11,352 nt of DNA from Oribacterium sp. UBA4274 (lineage in GTDB: Bacteria > Bacillota > Clostridia > Lachnospirales > Lachnospiraceae), in contig DGVW01000042.1 of assembly GCA_002396005.1 (NCBI GenBank), positions 1 through 11,352 of the forward strand, given 5' to 3'. The position numbers and the translations under genes were made by a program. This document shows, one piece after another, positions 1 to 7,342 of the stretch. Numbering within the stretch: position 1 is the stretch's first letter; each line of letters starts with the position of its first letter. Below the pieces are notes generated by a model. The model was given only the letters and a program-made list of their open reading frames with translations, searched no databases and was not told the origin of the DNA.

Positions 1-749
1 TTATCTGGATGATCACAGCATCACTTAAGTATAACAAGGACATCTTTGTTATACCTTATCAATGGTTCGGCTATGAACCACAGTGGCACAACTATGTAGA
101 TATCTGGACCAAAATACCCCTTTTAACTTTTACCAAGAATACAGTAAAGCTTACTTTGATAGTAACCTTTTTCCAGCTTCTTACATCAAGCTTTGCGGCT
201 TATGCATTTGCAAAATTAAGATTTAAGGGCAGAGATATCCTGTTCCTCGCCTACATCGCGACCATCGCAATTCCATGGCAGTCTTACATGGTTCCCCAGT
301 TCCTTTTCATGCGTAAGCTGGGACTTGCAGACACACACCTGTCCATCATCATACTTCAGGCCTTCACAGCCTTCGGCGTATTCATGATGCGTCAGTTCTA
401 TGAAGGTATCCCGGATTCACTTTGCGAAGCAGCACGAATAGATGGCATGAACGAATATCAGATTTACTCAACCATCATGCTTCCTCTTTCAAAGCCGGCA
501 CTGTCAACTCTGACGATTTTCACATTTGTTAACACCTGGAATGATTTCCTGGGACCACTCATCTACCTTACATCAGAAAACAAGAAAACCTTACAGATTG
601 GTCTCAAGATGTTCATATCACAGTACTCAGCAGAGTATGGACTTATCATGGCTGCATCCTGCATCAGCCTGATCCCTGTAGTGATCGTATTCCTTTCGCT
701 CCAGAAGTACTTTGTTGCAGGTATCGCATCTTCCGGTGTAAAGGGTTAA
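1..749 (+). CDS. Carbohydrate ABC transporter permease, MalG type (5' end cut by window)
   Basis: This is an inner subunit of a sugar or oligosaccharide importer of the CUT1 (MalG-like) class. The reading frame is open to the left edge: codons for Ile-Trp precede the first Met at position 9. Permeases of this family usually carry a short tail and one more membrane helix before this point, so the true start lies outside the window. About 248 residues are present with roughly five hydrophobic segments. Counting from the Met at 9, the cytoplasmic EAA loop lies near residues 140-160 (EAARIDGMNEYQIYSTIMLP), with its conserved Glu-Ala-Ala, Gly146 and Leu-Pro. This loop docks onto the ATPase. The family assignment is firm. 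The substrate is inferred only from the downstream uronidase genes: probably glucuronic-acid-containing oligosaccharides. The other permease and the binding protein are expected upstream. Confidence 0.93.
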   Translation, partial: IWMITASLKYNKDIFVIPYQWFGYEPQWHNYVDIWTKIPLLTFTKNTVKLTLIVTFFQLLTSSFAAYAFAKLRFKGRDILFLAYIATIAIPWQSYMVPQFLFMRKLGLADTHLSIIILQAFTAFGVFMMRQFYEGIPDSLCEAARIDGMNEYQIYSTIMLPLSKPALSTLTIFTFVNTWNDFLGPLIYLTSENKKTLQIGLKMFISQYSAEYGLIMAASCISLIPVVIVFLSLQKYFVAGIASSGVKG

Positions 750-771
750 CGAAGAATAGTCGCATACGGCC

Positions 772-924
772 GAAAATGCATGGGCGGGCGCCGGCCCACT
801 CGATTGAAAGAACATTCAGCTTACCATGTTCGCCCCGTCTGCACTCTGTGCATCCGGATTCGTACATGGTTTCACTGTATGTTCTTTCAACTCGCAAGCC
901 TTGGCGCCCATCCCATGCATTTTC
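772..924. repeat. Large imperfect palindrome / long stem-loop element
   Basis: Nearly the whole segment folds back on itself. The outer 13 bases (772-784) pair perfectly with 912-924. Moving inward, 786-792 pairs with 903-909, and 801-813 pairs with 881-894 (ten continuous pairs plus three after a one-base bulge). Then 817-819 pairs with 875-877, 823-829 with 864-870, 831-832 with 861-862, 835-837 with 855-857, and 840-844 with 848-852 around a three-base loop. It is clearly richer in G+C than the sequence that follows it. There is no U-run after the right arm, so it is not an ordinary terminator. It may be a short palindromic mobile or repetitive element, or an RNA structure that protects or processes the operon mRNA between the transporter and enzyme genes. 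Function is unknown. Confidence 0.8.
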
Positions 925-1071
925 TGTTTATAGGCAGCTCGAAAAAAATATAAATTGCACTATTGTACAACTTTCTAACATGGTGCTTTGTACTGATTAC
1001 TAATTATTCGATGCTCTAGAAGATGAATTTCAAATTGACAATTCCTCACTTCAATGAAAGGACCAATTGAT
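925..1071 (+). promoter_or_regulatory. AT-rich leader before the GH88 gene, weak promoter candidate
   Basis: This stretch separates the palindrome from the GH88 start. A poor promoter can be drawn with TTGCAC at 955-960 and TAACAT at 976-981, but the spacer is only 15 bases. A perfect 8-base palindrome, TTGTACAA, sits at 963-970 and could be half of an operator. A consensus -35-like TTGACA at 1035-1040 has no -10 partner before the start codon. I cannot say whether the enzyme genes have their own promoter or are read through from the transporter genes. Confidence 0.25.
1056..1062 (+). promoter_or_regulatory. Ribosome binding site that fixes the GH88 start at 1072
   Basis: GAAAGGA at 1056-1062 lies nine bases before the ATG at 1072. 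The earlier in-frame ATG at 1054 overlaps this site and has no good Shine-Dalgarno sequence of its own, so 1072 is the better start. Confidence 0.7.
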
Positions 1072-2274
1072 ATGTCTAAATGGATCAATGAACAAGATAT
1101 CTCTAAATATATAGAAATTAGTAACACCGAGGTCTCTGATGCCCTCAGCTTTTCAGTAAGGCAGGTACAACGGAATCTTTCTGATTTTACAGAGCAGTTT
1201 CCTGGACCAGCCAGCTTTTCCGGCTTCTATAAACCGGGAGAGAACAAAAACTGGACTACAGGTTTCTGGACAGGAGAGATATGGTTATCTTACGAAGCAG
1301 CCACAGGTGCGGAAAAGGAGACATTACTGAAAGCAGGTCTTACAGAAGTTGATTCCTTCCATAAACGCATTTCTGAAAAATATGATGTAGACAATCATGA
1401 TATGGGTTTTCTTTTCAGCCCGTCCTGTGTCGCAGCTTACAAGCTGACCGGGAGTGAGAAAGCGAAGGAAGCTGCCATTCTTGCAGCTGAGCAACTCATC
1501 AAAAGGTTCCATCCTGTAGGAGAATTTCTTCAGGCCTGGGGTTCCATGGATGATCCCGGAAACTACAGATTTATCATTGACTGCCTCCTGAATCTCCCTT
1601 TACTTTACTGGGCTTCAGAAGTAACAGGTGACCCTAAGTACCGCGATATCGCAGAGAAGCATATCCATACAACCATGAAATATATCCTTCGTGAGGATGA
1701 CTCCACCTGGCATACCGTTTTCCTTGACTCTGAAACAGGTGAGTTCTCACACGGTTCTACATGTCAGGGCTATAAAGATGGTTCTGCCTGGGCAAGAGGT
1801 CAGTCCTGGGGAATCTATGGCACAGCTGTGGCCTATAAATATACAAAAAGAGAAGAGTACATCGACTACTTTAAACGTATCGCCACCTATTTCCTTAATC
1901 ATCTGCCAAAGGATCTGATACCTTTCTGGGATCTGAGCTTTGGTGACGGCGATGAAGCAACTGAACCAAGAGACTCAAGTTCTGCCGCCATCGCAGCCTG
2001 CGGTATGCTGGAAATGTCCAAGTACATGAACGAACAGGATGCCGGATACTATACCAATGTCGCAAAAAAACTCATTAAGTCCCTTTACGATAACTACAGA
2101 GTTACAGACCCATCCAAGTCAAACGGCCAGATTCTTCACGGCACCTACAGTAAGAAAACCCCATTTAACACCTGCACAGAAGAGGGTGTTGACGAATGCA
2201 TAATCTGGGGCGACTACTACTATATGGAGGCCCTCACAAGACTCAGTAATAAAGACTGGAACATATACTGGTAA
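1072..2274 (+). CDS. Unsaturated glucuronyl hydrolase, GH88 family
   Basis: Family members remove 4,5-unsaturated glucuronic acid from the non-reducing end of oligosaccharides made by polysaccharide lyases, by a vinyl-ether hydration mechanism. The protein has 400 residues from the ATG at 1072, near the usual family size, with no signal peptide, so it acts in the cytoplasm. Numbered from that start, it shows the aromatic-rich motif around NWTTGFWTGEIW (61-72), the HDMGF motif with Asp110, FIIDCLLNLP with Asp170, and ARGQSWGIYG (241-250). The two aspartates are 60 apart. This matches, from memory, the 61-residue spacing of the Asp88/Asp149 pair in the Bacillus enzyme, where the second is the general acid/base. 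It is probably co-transcribed with the two downstream glycosidases. Chondroitin-, hyaluronan- or plant-derived disaccharides are all possible substrates. The family is confident; the substrate is not. Confidence 0.93.
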   Translation: MSKWINEQDISKYIEISNTEVSDALSFSVRQVQRNLSDFTEQFPGPASFSGFYKPGENKNWTTGFWTGEIWLSYEAATGAEKETLLKAGLTEVDSFHKRISEKYDVDNHDMGFLFSPSCVAAYKLTGSEKAKEAAILAAEQLIKRFHPVGEFLQAWGSMDDPGNYRFIIDCLLNLPLLYWASEVTGDPKYRDIAEKHIHTTMKYILREDDSTWHTVFLDSETGEFSHGSTCQGYKDGSAWARGQSWGIYGTAVAYKYTKREEYIDYFKRIATYFLNHLPKDLIPFWDLSFGDGDEATEPRDSSSAAIAACGMLEMSKYMNEQDAGYYTNVAKKLIKSLYDNYRVTDPSKSNGQILHGTYSKKTPFNTCTEEGVDECIIWGDYYYMEALTRLSNKDWNIYW

Positions 2275-2349
2275 AAATCCAGTCACCTCAGTCAGTGCAT
2301 ATGTATCAAAGTCAAAGTGCATCTCTTTAAGAACGTGGAGTAAATCAAT

Positions 2350-4170
2350 ATGTTATATCCTATAGAAAACAGATCCAGAACCGTAGTTAAGCTTGACGGT
2401 CTTTGGAAGTTCAAGCTCGACAAGGGTACCGCCCAAAGCGAACACTGGGAAACTCATTTCCCGACGGATGCTGAGGAGCTTTATGTTCCTGCCTCCTATA
2501 ACGACCAGCGTGAAAACGAAGAGTACAGAGCTCACACAGGTCTTGCCTACTATGAGAAAAGCTTCACCATTCCGGCATTTTTCAACGGTCAGAGACTGTT
2601 CCTCAGATTTGATGCCGTGGCACATGACAGCACTGTCTGGCTTAACGGCACTGAACTCATGAAACACCGCGGCGGTTTTTTACCCTTTGAAAAAGAAATC
2701 ACAGATATGGTAACTCCGGGAGATACCATCCGTATCACCGTATCCTGCAATAACCGTGTGGATCATCATACCCTCCCTATGGGGAACGAAGAGGGCACCG
2801 CATTTTTCGGTTCTGATAATGCTCAGGTTCCTGCAGTACAGCTCGCCAAGAAACATCGCGGCACCGTCAATCTCCCGAACTTTGATTTCTTTAACTACGC
2901 CGGAATCAACAGACATGTGTCACTCTACACAACACCAAAGGACTACATTAAAGATGTAACAATCGTGCCATCCATTGAGGGCACAGACGGCGTAGTGAAG
3001 TACGAAGTGAAAACATCAACCTATAACAAAATAACGGTAGATGTTTTGAATCGCGAGAACAAAATCGTTGCCTCAGGAGAGGGTGAAACAGGAACTCTTC
3101 GCATCAATGATGCTCAGCTTTGGAATCCATGGCCGGAGGATCCTTACCTTTACAGACTTCGTGTCCGTTTCTGTGAAGATGAGTACACAGAAGAATTCGG
3201 CATTCGCACAGTAGAAGTTAAAGGCACAAAGTTCCTCATAAATGGGAAGCCATTCTATTTCAAGGGCTTCGGCAAACATGAGGATTTCTATATTTCAGGC
3301 AGAGGCATCAATGAAGGCCTCAATGTCAAAGACATCAGCCTCCTGCACTGGATCGGCGCCAACAGTTTCAGAACCAGTCACTATCCGTATGCAGAAGAGA
3401 TGTATAGGCTTTGTGACCGGGAAGGAATCGTCATCATCGACGAAACACCGGCTGTCGGCATCGCGGGTGGTGGTGTTCAGGATCCATATACATTCCCGAT
3501 TAAAGACTACCACAAGTCCATACTCAGAGATCTTGTTGAGAGAGACAAAAATCATCCTTCTGTAATCATGTGGTCCCTCGGCAATGAACCTGACACAGAG
3601 AACTTCCCGGAGTCTGCCTACAACTACTGGCATGAGCTTTATGAGTACACCCACAGCCTGGACCCTCAGAACAGACCCGTCACCCTGGTATGCTGTCAGA
3701 ATGACTACACAAGGGATATCACAACGAGAACCATGGACGTTGTATGCATCAATCGTTATTATGGATGGTACAATCTCTCAGGTGATCTTGACAGCGCCAT
3801 CTATGCATGGAATCTTGAACTTGATTTCTGGGCAGAAACGGGTAAACCTGTAATGGTAACAGAGTATGGTTGCGATACGCTGCCGGGATTACATGGAACT
3901 GTCGCAGAGATGTGGACGGAAGAGTTTCAGGCAGAGTACTATCGCCGCATAGACGCAGAGTTTGATAAACGTGATTTCTTCATGGGAGAGCAATGCTGGG
4001 CCTTTGCAGATTTCGGTACCATACAGGGCGTATACCGGGCAGACGGCAACAGAAAGGGCGTCTTTACAAGAGAAAGAAGACCTAAGATGGCAGCTCACTT
4101 CCTGAAAAGCCGCTGGGAACAGATTCCGAATTACGGATACAAATCATCCTGCTGCAGCTCAAAAGCCTGA
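2350..4170 (+). CDS. uidA: Beta-glucuronidase, GH2 family
   Basis: This enzyme hydrolyses terminal beta-D-glucuronides by a retaining mechanism. At 606 residues with no signal peptide it is a cytoplasmic enzyme of normal size. Domains are an N-terminal sugar-binding jelly roll (about 1-196), an Ig-like sandwich (about 197-290) and a TIM barrel (about 291-590). The acid/base is Glu413 in MWSLGNEPD and the nucleophile Glu505 in VTEYG. The barrel also holds NRYYGWY (468-474). Decisively, GNRKGVFTRERRPK carries Asn567 and Lys569, the N-x-K motif that reads the glucuronate carboxylate and separates these enzymes from beta-galactosidases. The active-site loop after DETPAVG (365-370) is roughly a dozen residues shorter than in the E. 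coli enzyme by remembered alignment, which suggests a preference other than the small drug glucuronides handled by loop-1 enzymes. A GTGGAG-type ribosome site at about 2335-2340 precedes the ATG. The C-terminal tail SSCCSSKA looks non-conserved. Confidence 0.95.
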   Translation: MLYPIENRSRTVVKLDGLWKFKLDKGTAQSEHWETHFPTDAEELYVPASYNDQRENEEYRAHTGLAYYEKSFTIPAFFNGQRLFLRFDAVAHDSTVWLNGTELMKHRGGFLPFEKEITDMVTPGDTIRITVSCNNRVDHHTLPMGNEEGTAFFGSDNAQVPAVQLAKKHRGTVNLPNFDFFNYAGINRHVSLYTTPKDYIKDVTIVPSIEGTDGVVKYEVKTSTYNKITVDVLNRENKIVASGEGETGTLRINDAQLWNPWPEDPYLYRLRVRFCEDEYTEEFGIRTVEVKGTKFLINGKPFYFKGFGKHEDFYISGRGINEGLNVKDISLLHWIGANSFRTSHYPYAEEMYRLCDREGIVIIDETPAVGIAGGGVQDPYTFPIKDYHKSILRDLVERDKNHPSVIMWSLGNEPDTENFPESAYNYWHELYEYTHSLDPQNRPVTLVCCQNDYTRDITTRTMDVVCINRYYGWYNLSGDLDSAIYAWNLELDFWAETGKPVMVTEYGCDTLPGLHGTVAEMWTEEFQAEYYRRIDAEFDKRDFFMGEQCWAFADFGTIQGVYRADGNRKGVFTRERRPKMAAHFLKSRWEQIPNYGYKSSCCSSKA

Positions 4171-4263
4171 ATATTGTATCAGTTCATAAGTCGGACACAG
4201 TATAAACAGAACCAAAGGGCATTACTCAATAGCATCTAGCTTAGGACGTGAAAATTCAGAATT

Positions 4264-6246
4264 ATGATATTATTCAATAAACTTAAACCAACAGATTTTA
4301 CAGTTAAATCATCGGCTCAGGACATCCTCTTACATATCCTTGAACCCCTTATCCCATTTTACTCAGAGAACTGCGGGCTACTGAAAATCGGAGACACGAG
4401 AACTCACTACGAGAAATCTTCTCAGGAGATGGAGGCCTTTGCACGGCCTCTTTGGGGACTTACGGCACTTCTTCGTGGTCTCTCTCAAGAGGAAAAAAGT
4501 GAAGTTCTTTCACGCATAAGAGCCATAAAAAACTCTCAGGATCAACGGGCCGCTTACCACAGGTCAACTGATTCCAGACTGGATCTCATAGCCCGCCTTA
4601 CTTATATCTATCAAAAAGGCATGGTATCCGGCACAGACCCTGCTTCTCCTGACTACTGGGGTCTCTGCCATGATTTCGACCAGAAATTCTGCGAAATGCC
4701 AGCCATCGGTTTTGCCCTGCTCTATGCTCCGGAATTCTTTCTGGATCCACTTACTGCAACAGAAAGAGCAATGCTTTCAAACTGGTTATACGAATGCAAT
4801 CGTCACAACCTCTGTGCCTGCAACTGGCAGTTTTTCCAGATCATCACAAACCTTGCCCTGAAGGTAAGCGGCCTCCCATACAGCAGTGAAAACATGGAAA
4901 CAGGCCTCCGCATGATAGAGGACTACTATGGAGAGGGTGGCTGGTACAACGATGGAAACGGTGGCGACAAGGATTATTACAATCCTTTTGTCATGCTTAG
5001 CTTCGGACTTATCTATCGCGATTTCATGAAAGAAGAGGACCCTGAGCGATGCGAACGTTTCTACGAGAGAGCCCTGTCCTTCGGCAAAGACTACAAACTG
5101 TTCTTTGATGACACCGGAGCCTGCTTCCCATACGGAAGATCCATGACCTACAGATTTGCACAAAGTGCCTTTTGGTCCACCTGCCTCATGACTCATGTGT
5201 ACCCGATACCGGCATCAGACATGAAGATGCTAATGGCGAGAAATCTCTGTTGGTGGCTGAATCGTCCGATTTTCGACAACGCCGGAATCCTCACCATAGG
5301 ATATGGCTACAGCAATCTGCAGATGTCAGAAAGCTACAACGCTCCTGGCTCCCCTTATTGGGCACTTCAGGCATTTTTCTATCTTGCACTGCCGGAGGAT
5401 GATCCGGTTTGGCAGATCACTGAACTTACGTCAGTTTCATTTGACCATTGCATAAATCTGAAGAAAGAAGATATCAAAGCCACCAGCTGCGAGTTTACTT
5501 CAGAGTCTTCAGGCGAGGCATTAAACTCTGCCTGTGGAAGCAGCGAGTGTCCTTCAGCATGCGAAATACAGGCTTCATTCAACACGCCTGCCTTCACCAC
5601 CACCTTCCTTCCTTCGGTCCCAATGCTTATCCAACGCATGCATCAAAAGGGCTTCTCGGATCAGGTGGTAGCACTGGTTCCCGGCAAGACCAATCACGAG
5701 GGTCACAGCCACAATATCGAAAAGTACTCAAAGTTTGCCTACAGCAGTAAATTCGGCTTCAGCATCGCCCGCTCTAGTGTGTCCCTTGAGGAAAATGCTC
5801 CTGACTCGACTCTTGCATTCGAGATAGACGGATACATTTACACCAAAAACATGACAAACAAAGGCTATATCATTGACGAGGATCATATCGTCATGAACTG
5901 GTCCCCGGTGAGAGGAATCGAAGTGACTACAACTCTGTATCCTACCAAAACCGGTCATATCAGAGATCATGTGATCAATGTAGATGAGCTAATGTATAAA
6001 GATGTCAATATAACAGCCTATGACTGCGGTTTCAGTATACCGGATACAGAAGCCACCACATCATGCATTTCTTCATCAGATTCCTGCCACTGTGAAGTTA
6101 CTTCACTTGAAGGAGATGGTGAGAGCGTTTTGCTGAAACCTGAGCCGAACACAAACCTCTTATACCCGAAAACTCAGATACCGATGTCAAAATACCATAT
6201 AACCTGCGGGCAGAATCACCTGAAAACCGATTTCAGATATCTGTGA
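4264..6246 (+). CDS. DUF2264 protein, putative uronic-acid-directed glycosidase
   Basis: This 660-residue protein without a signal peptide fits the DUF2264 family. Motifs are FARPLWGL (59-66), CHDFDQKFCEMPAIGFALL (135-153), NWQFFQ (187-192), GGWYNDG (225-231), DYYNPF (237-242) and PYGRSMTYRFAQSAFW (289-304). These lie in a mostly helical N-terminal half that I expect to be an (alpha/alpha)6 barrel. The C-terminal part from about 435 (including KYSKFAYSSKFGFS, 487-500) looks like a beta-sandwich. I recall this family being linked to CAZy family GH154, with beta-glucuronidase activity in arabinogalactan breakdown, but could not verify it here. Position after GH88 and GH2 beta-glucuronidase fits. 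Asp and Glu residues in the 135-145 and 225-240 motifs are reasonable catalytic candidates. An odd Cys/Ser-rich stretch at 408-434 joins the halves. The ribosome site is weak: AGGA at 4243-4246 is distant from the ATG. Translation may therefore be reduced or coupled differently from its neighbours. Confidence 0.85.
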   Translation: MILFNKLKPTDFTVKSSAQDILLHILEPLIPFYSENCGLLKIGDTRTHYEKSSQEMEAFARPLWGLTALLRGLSQEEKSEVLSRIRAIKNSQDQRAAYHRSTDSRLDLIARLTYIYQKGMVSGTDPASPDYWGLCHDFDQKFCEMPAIGFALLYAPEFFLDPLTATERAMLSNWLYECNRHNLCACNWQFFQIITNLALKVSGLPYSSENMETGLRMIEDYYGEGGWYNDGNGGDKDYYNPFVMLSFGLIYRDFMKEEDPERCERFYERALSFGKDYKLFFDDTGACFPYGRSMTYRFAQSAFWSTCLMTHVYPIPASDMKMLMARNLCWWLNRPIFDNAGILTIGYGYSNLQMSESYNAPGSPYWALQAFFYLALPEDDPVWQITELTSVSFDHCINLKKEDIKATSCEFTSESSGEALNSACGSSECPSACEIQASFNTPAFTTTFLPSVPMLIQRMHQKGFSDQVVALVPGKTNHEGHSHNIEKYSKFAYSSKFGFSIARSSVSLEENAPDSTLAFEIDGYIYTKNMTNKGYIIDEDHIVMNWSPVRGIEVTTTLYPTKTGHIRDHVINVDELMYKDVNITAYDCGFSIPDTEATTSCISSSDSCHCEVTSLEGDGESVLLKPEPNTNLLYPKTQIPMSKYHITCGQNHLKTDFRYL

Positions 6247-6293
6247 TAAGATAATCTAAAATCATTTGTGTCGCCAGATCGTAACATAATTTT

Positions 6294-6340
6294 AAGCATA
6301 TCCTTATGTATCTTTTAGAAAAAAAGGATATGCTTTTTTT
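6294..6340 (+). terminator. Rho-independent terminator ending the glucuronidase operon
   Basis: AAGCATATCCTT at 6294-6305 pairs perfectly with AAGGATATGCTT at 6324-6335 around an 18-base loop. The downstream arm runs into an unbroken T stretch (6334-6340). It sits about 50 bases after the DUF2264 stop codon and separates that operon from the dehydrogenase gene. Confidence 0.88.
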
Positions 6341-6373
6341 AATTAGCGGAGTATCATGACATAGGTATCAAGT

Positions 6374-6403
6374 TTGAAAAAGATTTTGATATGGTGATGC
6401 AAT
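6374..6403 (+). promoter_or_regulatory. Weak promoter candidate for the SDR gene
   Basis: TTGAAA at 6374-6379 and TGCAAT at 6398-6403 are spaced by 18 bases, lying after the terminator and upstream of the GTG start at 6457. The -10 box is poor. A promoter is expected here because of the terminator upstream, but this exact placement is tentative. Confidence 0.3.
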
Positions 6404-6446
6404 CCCGGATACCGGAAAACATTATGTCCGGCATACGGATAACTAT

Positions 6447-6452
6447 AGGAGA
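6447..6452 (+). promoter_or_regulatory. Ribosome binding site that selects a GTG start
   Basis: AGGAGA at 6447-6452 lies about five bases before GTG at 6457. The overlapping ATG at 6455 is in another frame and meets TGA at once. The in-frame ATG at 6391 would add 22 residues that do not resemble an SDR N-terminus. Confidence 0.75.
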
Positions 6453-6456
6453 TTAT

Positions 6457-7242
6457 GTGAAAACAGCAATTATTACAGGAGCCTCCCGCGGAGTCGGAAG
6501 AGCAGTGGCAGAGATATTTGCCAGAAACGGATACAGACTTATCATAAACTGCAGGTCCAGTTTCAGACTTTTGGATGAAACCGCAGAGGCCTTGAGACAT
6601 TATACAGAGGTGGTTCCGGTTTACGGTCCCATCACAGACGAAGTTCTGTCCCAAAACCTTAAGATAGATTTAAACGCCATACAGCCTGTTGTAAGTGAGT
6701 CGGATCTCTCAGGACAATCATATAATAGTGACTCAGCTTCAATTCCGTCTGATGAGATCATCCTCATCAATAACGGTGGCATTTCAACCTTCAATCTGGC
6801 CCAGGATGTTTCTGATGAGGAGTATGATACTATGCTTAGTGCCAATGTCTCCGACATGTTCAAACTCACAAGGGCTGTGATTCCGTACATCCTTAAAACT
6901 CAGAACGGACGCATAGTAAATGTTTCTTCCGTCTGGGGAGTGGTTGGTGCATCCATGGAGTCGGTCTACAGTCTGACAAAAGGCGCCATCAATGCCTTTA
7001 CCGAGGCTTTGGGCAAGGAACTGGCTCCTAACCATATACCTGTCAATGCAGTTGCAATCGGATGCGTGGACACAGATATGAACAAATGGATGGACCCTTC
7101 CGAGAGAGCGACCTTGGAAGATGAGATTCCGTACGGCCGTATGGCGAGCCCTCAAGAAGTTGGAGATTTCATCTATCTGCTGGCCAAAGCCCCAAAATAT
7201 CTCACGGCGCAGGTTATAAAGTTTGACGGCGGCTGGATATGA
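6457..7242 (+). CDS. SDR-family oxidoreductase (FabG-like)
   Basis: This is a classical short-chain dehydrogenase/reductase, an NAD(P)-dependent Rossmann-fold oxidoreductase of 261 residues from the GTG start. Visible marks are the cofactor motif TGASRGVG (7-14), an NNGG motif (105-108, in place of the usual NNAG), and the catalytic set Asn130, Ser158, Tyr171 and Lys175 (VYSLTKGAINAF). The C-terminus PYGRMASPQEVGDF...FDGGW is typical of FabG relatives. The stretch between cofactor loop and NNGG is about 24 residues longer than in E. coli FabG (remembered length). The surplus falls in a Ser- and Asp-rich, poorly conserved segment at about 66-98. The substrate cannot be told from sequence: 3-oxoacyl-ACP, a sugar or a polyol are all possible. 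It follows the operon terminator, so a role in uronate metabolism is possible but not shown. Confidence 0.88.
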   Translation: MKTAIITGASRGVGRAVAEIFARNGYRLIINCRSSFRLLDETAEALRHYTEVVPVYGPITDEVLSQNLKIDLNAIQPVVSESDLSGQSYNSDSASIPSDEIILINNGGISTFNLAQDVSDEEYDTMLSANVSDMFKLTRAVIPYILKTQNGRIVNVSSVWGVVGASMESVYSLTKGAINAFTEALGKELAPNHIPVNAVAIGCVDTDMNKWMDPSERATLEDEIPYGRMASPQEVGDFIYLLAKAPKYLTAQVIKFDGGWI

Positions 7243-7342
7243 TACGCGGTTAGCAAACTGCTCTAAAGCATTTTAAAAGCCTTCCCGAACTTATAAAACA
7301 GTATAGTGGATAACAATAACGTTACGAGGAATAGAGATTATT

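Noticed and set aside
664..897. A 77-codon open frame on the minus strand through the palindrome and the end of the permease gene
   Set aside because: It is the mirror of the same palindrome, overlaps the permease coding sequence and shows no family features.
776..1003. A 75-codon open frame on the plus strand through the palindrome
   Set aside because: It begins inside the left arm of the hairpin, has no ribosome binding site, and its composition (Arg/Ser/His-rich) reflects the palindrome. It is likely an artefact of the repeat.
1054..1071. Earlier ATG for the GH88 gene
   Set aside because: The Shine-Dalgarno sequence overlaps this codon and serves the ATG at 1072. The six extra residues add nothing recognisable.
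4786..5196. A 136-codon open frame on the minus strand within the DUF2264 gene, and a 119-codon one at 3295-3654 in the beta-glucuronidase gene
   Set aside because: Both are antisense shadows of strongly supported coding sequences, without ribosome sites or recognisable domains.
6391..6456. Earlier ATG for the SDR gene
   Set aside because: No ribosome site precedes it. The 22 extra residues lie ahead of the normal SDR beginning, and a strong AGGAGA selects GTG at 6457.
7308..7317. GGATAACAAT, identical to part of the E. coli lac operator
   Set aside because: Only ten bases match, without the symmetric other half, and the gene downstream is a wall amidase. I take it as coincidence.
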